This document shows positions 57,454 through 64,000 of a stretch of 64,000 bases of DNA, in pieces. Position numbers and translations under genes: made by a program. The DNA is from Larix kaempferi. Lineage: Eukaryota > Streptophyta > Pinopsida > Pinales > Pinaceae. Under the pieces are notes generated by a model. The model did no database searches and was not told the origin of the DNA. It saw only the letters and a program-made list of their open reading frames with translations. Location: contig BSBM01001382.1 in assembly GCA_027924585.1 (NCBI GenBank), positions 3,030,001-3,094,000 on the forward strand, written 5' to 3'. The stretch's first letter is position 1. Every line of letters begins with the position of its first letter.

Positions 57454-57927
57454 TGATGAGTAATGAGAAGGATCATTTTGTCTATGTCTTTGTCTCTTTT
57501 ATAACTTGTCACAGTGTGATTGAATACATGTTACTGCAGTATAGTTGAATGAATGTTATTTCATCATGGTTAAATGTGGTTTTTGAATGAATCTGTAATG
57601 TTGCATTTGTGTTATGTATCTCATATTGGTTAGATATGCTTCTATAATTTGTTATTGCGCAGATCTTATTAGCATGTTCTGATGCGAATGATGATTATGC
57701 CGATCTCTGGGTTACATTGTGATTGAATGTGAATGATGCATGTTCTCTTATATCTACAGAAACGTGGTTCCCGCAGCCCCCTTAGGTATCTTGGGTGAGA
57801 CCTCACTCACTCTGTGAGTGTTGCTGGGAAGGATAAACCCTTTCCGGGCTGATATCTATGGGAGATTGCACCGAGTTTTGTTGACAATTGTGTGAAGTGA
57901 ACCCCTGTCAACATATTTGTGTCAACA
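57454..57927 (+). repeat. Element G 5' LTR
   Basis: The start TGATGAGTAATGAG is inferred from the F breakpoint. The end GTGTCAACA is supported by the primer region. It contains CTTGGGTGAGACCTC at 57790-57804. Length is about 474 bp. Confidence 0.7.
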
Positions 57928-57950
57928 AATGGTTCTGTTGCTGGGACCCT
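57928..57950 (+). promoter_or_regulatory. Element G primer region
   Basis: AATGGTTCTGTTGCTGGGAC directly follows the LTR end CAACA. F, H and E have related sequences in this position. The primer tRNA is not assigned. Confidence 0.65.
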
Positions 57951-57969
57951 AGTACGAAAAGGAGAGGAC

Positions 57970-58452
57970 ATGCTGTGGCATCCGACAAAGCCAGAGATCA
58001 CAGAATGGTTCCATAAAAAGACACGAGAATTTGTTGAGGAAGAAACTCAGAACCCTGGATGGTTGACAGACGAGTGGTTGCAGAAGTACATCTACTCTGA
58101 TATCCATGAGGTATTTTTTTGCGAGTTTCCTATACTGCTGTATGAATGGTTGGCGCAACTAACTTATCACAAGAAGAATTTCCAAGAAGGTGAGTTTGAA
58201 CATTGGACCCCGGAACTGATCCAACAATTGTGTTGGGTTAACAACAAAGCTTCAAGGGCTGTCGATGTTTGGGTAGATAACATTTTGGAAGGATACATTA
58301 CTGAGTTTGTTGTCGACACAATTAGATCATACAATGACACAAAAAGGAATTTCTTTAAGGGACCCATAGGAAGGTATCTATTGTCACTACAATTGTGGAT
58401 CAAAATGCTCATTTGTGAAAAAGGAATATTAAAGATGAACGCCGATGAGTAA
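57970..58452 (+). CDS. Element G ORF1, open 160-aa protein of unknown function
   Basis: ATG at 57970, 20 bp after the primer region, opens 160 codons to TAA without a stop. The sequence has MLWHPTKPEITEWFHKK, FFCEFPILLYEWLAQL, EFEHWTPELIQQL and ILEGYITEFVVDTI. It is helical and acidic, without zinc knuckle, protease or transmembrane features. The same protein is recognisable in F, E and H, always before Gag. An ORF upstream of gag is known in Ogre-type elements, but I cannot show homology to it. Confidence 0.75.
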   Translation: MLWHPTKPEITEWFHKKTREFVEEETQNPGWLTDEWLQKYIYSDIHEVFFCEFPILLYEWLAQLTYHKKNFQEGEFEHWTPELIQQLCWVNNKASRAVDVWVDNILEGYITEFVVDTIRSYNDTKRNFFKGPIGRYLLSLQLWIKMLICEKGILKMNADE

Positions 58453-58517
58453 AGCTCGGGTGTGTGAAGGCTATGGGTACTGCACAGATGCGGATCTGAT
58501 AGAATGATGTGGGGTAG

Positions 58518-60361
58518 ATGGATATGAGCTATGACGAAATTGTGAGGGAAGTTGTGGAATATTGTGGTCGCTTGAGAAGTGCGGTGAGGTTCTGGCCGGA
58601 GAAGAGGAGGAGGACTGAGATAGAGAGAGAGAGTCCTAGTGCGATCGAAACAGAGAACGACGAAATAGGACCACAAGGGACTAAGCGATCCTACAATGAT
58701 GAAAAGGATGACCAGGCTACCCCTGAACCTGAGGAAGGAAAAACCCAAATATGCAGCGTACCTACAACCCCGTGCACTTTGCCAAAATTTGGAGGAAGAA
58801 ACACAAGCTCTTCATAGGGTTGTCTCGCGTGTTAGAATAATAGTAAGAGTAGCAGATCTACAAACACCGGTAGAAAACCAAGCATGGAGGGCAACGACAT
58901 AAAGTTTCCTCTCTTTCAGGGTAATGGGATCGAGGCTCCTGAGCAATATTGGTTCTTATGCGAAGCGGTGTGGACAGTAAAACAAGTGCAGGATGATGAT
59001 ATTAAGAAAGGACAATTGGCGACGACCTTTAGAGGCCGTGCGCTGGATTGGTACATGAAGTTTATACAAGTACCTACATGGATTCCATAGAAACTCTGAC
59101 AGAAATCAGAGCTGGATTGATCGACGAATTTAGGAAACCAAAATTGGAATTGTAGTATATCACAAAATTGAAGGAGATAAAGCAATTACCTAATGATTCG
59201 GTATGGGATTTTGACCAGAGGTTCAAAATTATGATGGCTAAAGTTAGTTTTGGGATGAGTTACATGCAACACAAGGAATTGTTTATTGTAGCGTTGGTAC
59301 CACACATTCGAATGCCATTGATGCAACAGAAGATCGTATCCCATGTAGAGTTTCTGGAACTCGCAATGAAGCTCGAAGATATGTCGAATAGTGAAATAGG
59401 GATTGGAATGAGCCAGATCCAGTTGCAGATAGCGAACCTGAATATCCAGCTACAAGATATTAAGAAGGGAAAGGAAGTTCATGAAGAGGTATGGTGTAAT
59501 CGATGCAAGTATTAAGGACATAATAAAGATCAATGTCCTGAATTCCGTGAATATTTACAGTCTCATGCACCAAATCCGCTCAGTCAAGGAGGAATTCCAT
59601 GGTGTCGAATTTGTGAAACAAGGGGACATCGCTCAGAGAAATGTGTCTATTTATAGAAGGTTGTGTTGAATTTGGCTAATATTTTTTGTAACTTCTATCG
59701 ATCTGTCGGTCATGAGGAGAAGGATTGTAGAGCATATGATTTTCTCTAAGAAAGAATTGTTGATACTTACTTTATGAAAGGAGATGAGCAAAAACAATCC
59801 GAGAGACCCTAGCCGTAGTATAATACACCGCAACTACAGTATAATCAATCGCATTATAATCAGTCGCAGTACAATCAACCGCAACCGCAGTATAATCCAC
59901 CACAATATAATTAGCAATAGTTCAATCAGCAACGAGGAGGATTCAGAGTAGGATTTCGCGGTGGTCGCAACAGACGCTTTGGTCATGGAGGAAATTTTGG
60001 CTGAGGTCGAGGACCGATCACCTACTATAATTGTGGACAAATCAGACATTACCAAAGAGATTGTCTGAATCCAACACTTCAGTGTACATATTGCAGGGCA
60101 GTTGACCACACCATGGAAGAATGTCCGCATCTAATCGCAAAGTGGAAGGCTAAAAACATGCCTCAACCAAATCCTAACCTAAACCAAAACCAGAACCCTA
60201 ATCCAAATGTGCAGAATATCTCAACTGAGATAAGAAGCCGATCCGCAAATGTCTCAGTGGTAACCAGAGGAGGAGTTGCGACAGGAGACGATAGGCCATT
60301 ACCAAATTTCCATCCTACAACCTGGAAGGAGGTCCGATTTGATGTTGAATTAGAAAAATAA
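58518..60361 (+). pseudogene. Element G GAG1 with zinc-knuckle array
   Basis: Pieces in two frames read RFWPEKRRRTEIERE, FPLFQGNGIEAPEQYWFLCE, FRGRALDWYMKF, WDFDQRFKIMMAKVSFGM and LFIVALVPHIRMPL. Then come CNRCKY*GHNKDQC, CRICETRGHRSEKC and a third, decayed knuckle. A QYNQ repeat stretch and an RGG-like box (GGFRVGFRGGRNRRFGHGG) follow, then YNCGQIRHYQRDC and CTYCRAVDHTMEEC. The tail (60113-60361) is Asn/Pro-rich. The layout equals that of F. Stops are frequent, so it is not functional. Confidence 0.83.
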
Positions 60362-60441
60362 ATATTTTGGAAGCATAAGATGCACTAAGAAAGAATAATG
60401 CTAAGTCGCTTCCTGTAGTCCACAAAGAACTTGTCTATGAG

Positions 60442-61239
60442 ATGCCGCCGATTTTTGATACGAAAAATTTGCAGAGGTCACCAGGAAAGGTCAGTACTCT
60501 GAATTTTTTTCTAGAAAGTTGTTTAACATTAGTAAAGGATCAAGATGCATTGGAAGAGATAGCTACATTATTGTATCGACAGGAAGAAGGGTGGCAGGAT
60601 CGTACATTCAACCGATTTCACAAGAAGAAGACAGGAAGAGAAATGAGGATGAATGCCCAGATTGGCGCATATGACATAGATTCCATCATTTTGGACCTAA
60701 GATCTGATGTGAATATTTTAACTAAGAAAACATGGGAAGTGATGGGGAAGCCACAGTTGGTATGGTCCCCTGTGCAGCTTCATTTGGCAAATCAGAGAAA
60801 GGTTACACCAATCGGTAGATTTCCTCATCTACCTATTGAAGTAGAAGGATTGAAGACATACGCAGATTTCATCATCATAGAGATAGTCAACAACACAAGC
60901 CCATATCCTATGCTGTTGGGAATAGAATGGGAAATGGAAAATCAGGAAGTTATCAATTTTAGGAAAAGGACGATGTCTTTTGAGAACCACAACATGAGGT
61001 TCATTTCCCCACTTGATCCACTTGAAGGGAAACGATATGTTGAACCAATGAGAGATGAGTTCGTAGAAGGATGGGACAACATCTACAATGTTTCAGAATA
61101 TTACATCAATCCCACCGCCGATGGAGAGTTGGGATGGAGAAGTATCAGTTCGGCATCGTCGGACTCCGACGAGGCTCTAGAGAATTGGAAGAATCGTTTG
61201 CATGAGGTATCATTAAGGAAGTGTGCACGAACCACTTAG
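60442..61239 (+). pseudogene. Element G aspartic protease and acidic linker
   Basis: An uninterrupted 265-codon segment has an N-terminal helix (DALEEIATLLYRQEEGWQ) and the retropepsin core MNAQIGAYDIDSIILDLRSD, VNILTKKTWEVMG and PYPMLLGIEWEME. The acidic linker follows (FVEGWDNIYNVSEYYINPTA, ENWKNRLHEVSLRKC). The Gly after the catalytic Asp-Leu is Arg (DLRS), so activity is doubtful although the frame is open. It is in the same frame as GAG2 and RT downstream. Confidence 0.82.
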
Positions 61240-61242
61240 TCG

Positions 61243-61884
61243 TTGAGATGGGTAGCGACAAAAGTATGTGATTTGCCGACATACGAAGGATTACCTAACC
61301 TAGCAATATTCATCAATGAGTTTGAAGACAAAGTATCAGAACCACAGTTCCTGCTGGCATTAGAAGAAGCATTGAAGGATACTCTAGCAAGGTGGTGGGC
61401 TCCGCACAAGTCATTGATAACAAACTAGAAACTATGTCGAAGATTGATGGAAGTAAGATTTGGGGAGAAATGATGCTACAAAAGGAAGACATATGATGGA
61501 AGAAGTGATCCAAGGGATCATCTGGGAGAATGCCAAATTACATGGGGAATGAGGCCGAAGGAATAATGGGTTCATGAATTCATCCATACATTAGATGAAG
61601 TGCCGCAGAGCTAGTACATCTCAAGAGAAATGCGAAGAGGAACAATCACGTGGGAGGAGTTGACCACTAGTTTCAATCACACATTCAGTTTTGCTGATGA
61701 GAATCCTTTCATCTATAGTGTGCTGCAGGAAATTCACGGAAAGATATTCGAGACAGTTCCGACCGAAAGACCAATGGGACCACAATGGACTGCAACACCA
61801 AATATGATGATGGAGTGTTACAATGTGTCGGGAGGACCCAATGACGACGAAGATCCTAGAGCTGTCTATGTTCCAGAGTCATAA
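61243..61884 (+). pseudogene. Element G GAG2: second Gag-like domain
   Basis: It follows protease in the same frame: LPTYEGLPNLAIFINEFEDK, ALKDTLARWWAPHKSLI, CRRLMEVRFGEK, YDGRSDPRDHLGECQITW, WVHEFIHTLDEVPQS and TITWEELTTSFNHTFSFADE. In-frame stops sit at four places, two where F or the motif has Trp. The linker to RT (MMECYNVSGGPNDDEDP) is shared with F. Confidence 0.75.
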
Positions 61885-61911
61885 GGAAGCCACGATGTTG
61901 AAGCACCAGAT

Positions 61912-62850
61912 ATGCCATTCGACAAATTCAAGCAACCATTGAAAATCAAGAAGATCAATATTGGGTCAGTGGAAAATACAAAGTTTTCTAGTATTGGAGA
62001 CTATTGGGATGACTCAACAATTGGAAAGGTCACCGACCTACTACATGAATTTCAAGATTTATTCCCGATAAAGTTTTCTGAGATGAAGGGAATTTCCAGG
62101 GACTTGGGTGAGATGAAGATACCTCTTAAACCTGATGCTAAGCTAGTGAATCAACGACCATATAGATTGAATCCTAGATACAAAGCATGGGTGAAGGTTG
62201 AGATAGAGCGGATATTGGACGCAGGGATCATTGATCTTGTTGAAGAGTCAGAATGGATCAGTCCAATCGTCGTCCAAGATAAAAAGACCAGCAAAATTCG
62301 GATTTGCGTCAATCTAAGGAAGTTGAACGATGCATGCCTTCATGATCCATTCCCCACACCCTTTACCATTGAAGTACTTGATGGTGTTGGAGGATAGGAA
62401 GTATACTCATTCATAGATGGGTTCTTAGGATACCACTAGATCAAGATTGCGAAAGAAGATTGACACAAAACCACCTTCGTAACAAAGTGGGGCTGCTTTC
62501 AGTACACAGTGATGCCCTGTAATATTTTCAAGATTAGTCATCGTTGCATTCAAAGGCTTCATTCACAAGTTCTTGGCGGTGTATATGGATGACTAGACCG
62601 TGTATGGATTGGTTAAATACCATGTTGCGAGCCTCAGGATGATGCTAGAAGGATGCCGACAACATCAGATCTCCTTGAATCTAAAGAAGTGTAAATTTTT
62701 TGCACCATTTGGTATCCTATTGGGACACATTGTTTGCAAGGAAGGTATGTTGGTCGACCCAGCCAAGCTTGCGATCATTATCGAGCTACCAACACTAACG
62801 ACAGTGAAGAATCTGAGGGCCACATTGGGCCATACATGATCCTATAGAAA
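61912..62850 (+). pseudogene. Element G reverse transcriptase
   Basis: The frame to 62397 has LKIKKINIGSVENTKFSSIG, WISPIVVQDKKTSKIRICV and LRKLNDACLHDPFPTPF. Then stops replace residues that F keeps: GG*EVYSF, GYH*IKIAKED*HKTTF. After MPC about 20 nt are lost, including the GLKNAP motif, which shifts the frame. The catalytic box reads VYMDD*TVYG near 62580. The connection LKKCKFFAPFGILLGHIVCK follows. Confidence 0.88.
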
Positions 62851-63472
62851 GTTTATAAGGGGATATGTAGCGATTACTGCGCCCATGGATAAGATATTGA
62901 AGAAATATGCGAAGTTTGAATGGAACGACGAGTGTTAGAAGAGCCTCGACATATTAAAGAAAAAGATGGTTGCAACAACAATATTAGCCTTCCCCAACTG
63001 GAAGAAAGAATTCCAATTCCAGGTCGATGCTTCATCATTCACACTGGGAGTGATATTAGCCTAGCCTGGATAATGGTCAATCGAACATCCGATTGAGTTT
63101 GCAAGCCGGAAGTTGTCAACCGCGGAGAAGAATTATACAACAACAGAAAGAGAAGGCCTAGTGATGGTATATGCGTTGCAAACATTCTGACACTATCTGC
63201 TTGAAGGACACTTCAAGATGTTTACTGACCACTCGGCATTAAAGTACTTGGTCAACAAGCTTGTGTTGGGGGGGAAGATCTGTCAGTGGTTGTTGCTGTT
63301 TCAGGAATTTGACTTTGAAATAATCGTGAAACCTGGACGATTGAACATAGGACCTGATCATATGTCGAGAATTGAATCATGCGAAGAACCAAGTAGCATC
63401 GATAAAGTCCTACTCGATGCACAATTATTCAGGATTGGAATGGTCGATGACCATTATGAACATATTATTTAG
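62851..63472 (+). pseudogene. Element G RNase H
   Basis: Motifs are FQFQVDASSFTLGVILA, TTEREGLVMVYALQTF, FTDHSALKYLVNKLVL and KPGRLNIGPDHMSR. Catalytic Asp, Glu and Asp are present, but stops occur at C*KSL, A*PG**S and F*HYLL where F has Q, Q/E/G and R. Confidence 0.85.
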
Positions 63473-63519
63473 TTTTTGGATACGGGAAGAGCACCCGAGG
63501 ATTTCACCACCAATCAGAA

Positions 63520-64000
63520 GAAGCAGTTAGTCGTCAGGGCTGCTGATTTCCAACTAATTACAGGACAGTTATACAAGATGGGGCCAAATGAATTTCTTCA
63601 TCGATGTGTCCTTCCACATGGGCAAGGATGAGTTTTGGATGAACCTTATAGTGGCATCGCAGGAGGGCATTATGGAGGGAGCGCAACTGCCAGGAAGATA
63701 CTTAGAGCTAGTTTATGGTGGCCAATAGTGCATGGTGACGCAATAGATTATGCCAAGAGCTGCGAATTATGTCAAAGGATAGGGAAACCACCGCGAAGGG
63801 ATGAGATGCCATTCATGCCTCAGTTGACATTGCAACCCTTTGACAAATGGTCAGTAGAATTTGTGGGACCCATTAAACCACAAGGAAAAAGGACAGGTGT
63901 GAGGTACATCATTACTGCGACCGACTACTTAACAAGATGGGCAGAAGCAGCACTAGTGAAGGATTGTACAGCTGCGACAACATCAAGTTTTATTTTTGAA
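63520..64000 (+). pseudogene. Element G integrase, partial
   Basis: It reads LYKMGPNEFLHRCVLPH, GIAGGHYGGSATARK, YAKSCELCQRIGKPPRRDEM, FDKWSVEFVGPIKP and YIITATDYLTRWAEAALV. These are the zinc-binding part and the beginning of the core. The rest lies outside the window. There is one stop near 63630. Confidence 0.85.

Larger units (their letters stand above)
57454..64000 (+). mobile_element. Element G: plus-strand gypsy element, cut by window end
   Basis: The LTR (57454-57927) is followed by primer region, ORF1, GAG1, protease, GAG2, RT, RNase H and the start of integrase, collinear with F in the opposite direction. It ends at 64000 inside the integrase core. Its LTR begins exactly where F's right LTR stops, so G most likely inserted into F. 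The 3' LTR and TSD are outside the window. Confidence 0.85.

Overview
The window is a retrotransposon graveyard from a land plant with a large genome. The evidence is the dense Ty3/gypsy and Ty1/copia content, initiator-Met-type primer sites (TGGTATCAGAGC), TATA-bearing LTRs and several layers of nested insertion. A gymnosperm is plausible, but that is inference. I found no complete host gene, no tRNA, no rRNA and no CRISPR array. The only host-gene candidate is a weak minus-strand exon near 2.1-2.26 kb.

Nesting, read from target-site duplications (TSDs). Element E, an old minus-strand gypsy element, fills 4372-43429 (TSD GGGAG). It carries three insertions. The first is copia A (4893-10917, minus, TSD GTGAG). 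The second is a solo LTR called I (12883-28012, TSD ATTG), split by copia B (12989-27578, plus, TSD GTATG). The third is the non-autonomous element K (32970-38523, plus, TSD GTTGC). Copia B holds three more: element C (13637-16601, minus, TSD GTATG), element D (19408-22699, plus, TSD GGTCC, inside the reverse transcriptase reading frame) and solo LTR L of the K family (24385-26155, reversed, TSD GGTAG). To the right is the 5' end of a plus-strand gypsy element H (LTR end at 44734). H is interrupted by a nearly complete minus-strand gypsy element F (45374-57453). F's right LTR is cut by the plus-strand gypsy element G, which runs off the window at 64000 inside integrase.

E, F and G belong to one lineage. 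Where visible, the order is LTR, primer site, ORF1 (about 160 aa), GAG1 with several CCHC knuckles around a Q-rich/RGG stretch, aspartic protease, a second Gag-like domain (GAG2), reverse transcriptase, RNase H, integrase, then ORF3 (seen in E and F) and LTR. The GAG2 domain between protease and RT, and the long ORF3, are the most unusual coding features. A small hairpin with an AGGA-type loop lies 17-21 bp inside the 3' LTR in E, F, K and C.

Copia A and B keep parts of gag and RT-RNase H, but the protease-integrase stretch is replaced by a related segment of unknown origin. C, D and K encode no recognisable pol. C and K each carry one acidic ORF; the 395-codon ORF of K is uninterrupted. All pol genes are pseudogenes or near-pseudogenes. 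Many in-frame stops in F and G sit at Gln, Arg and Trp codons, as expected from C-to-T change in methylated DNA.
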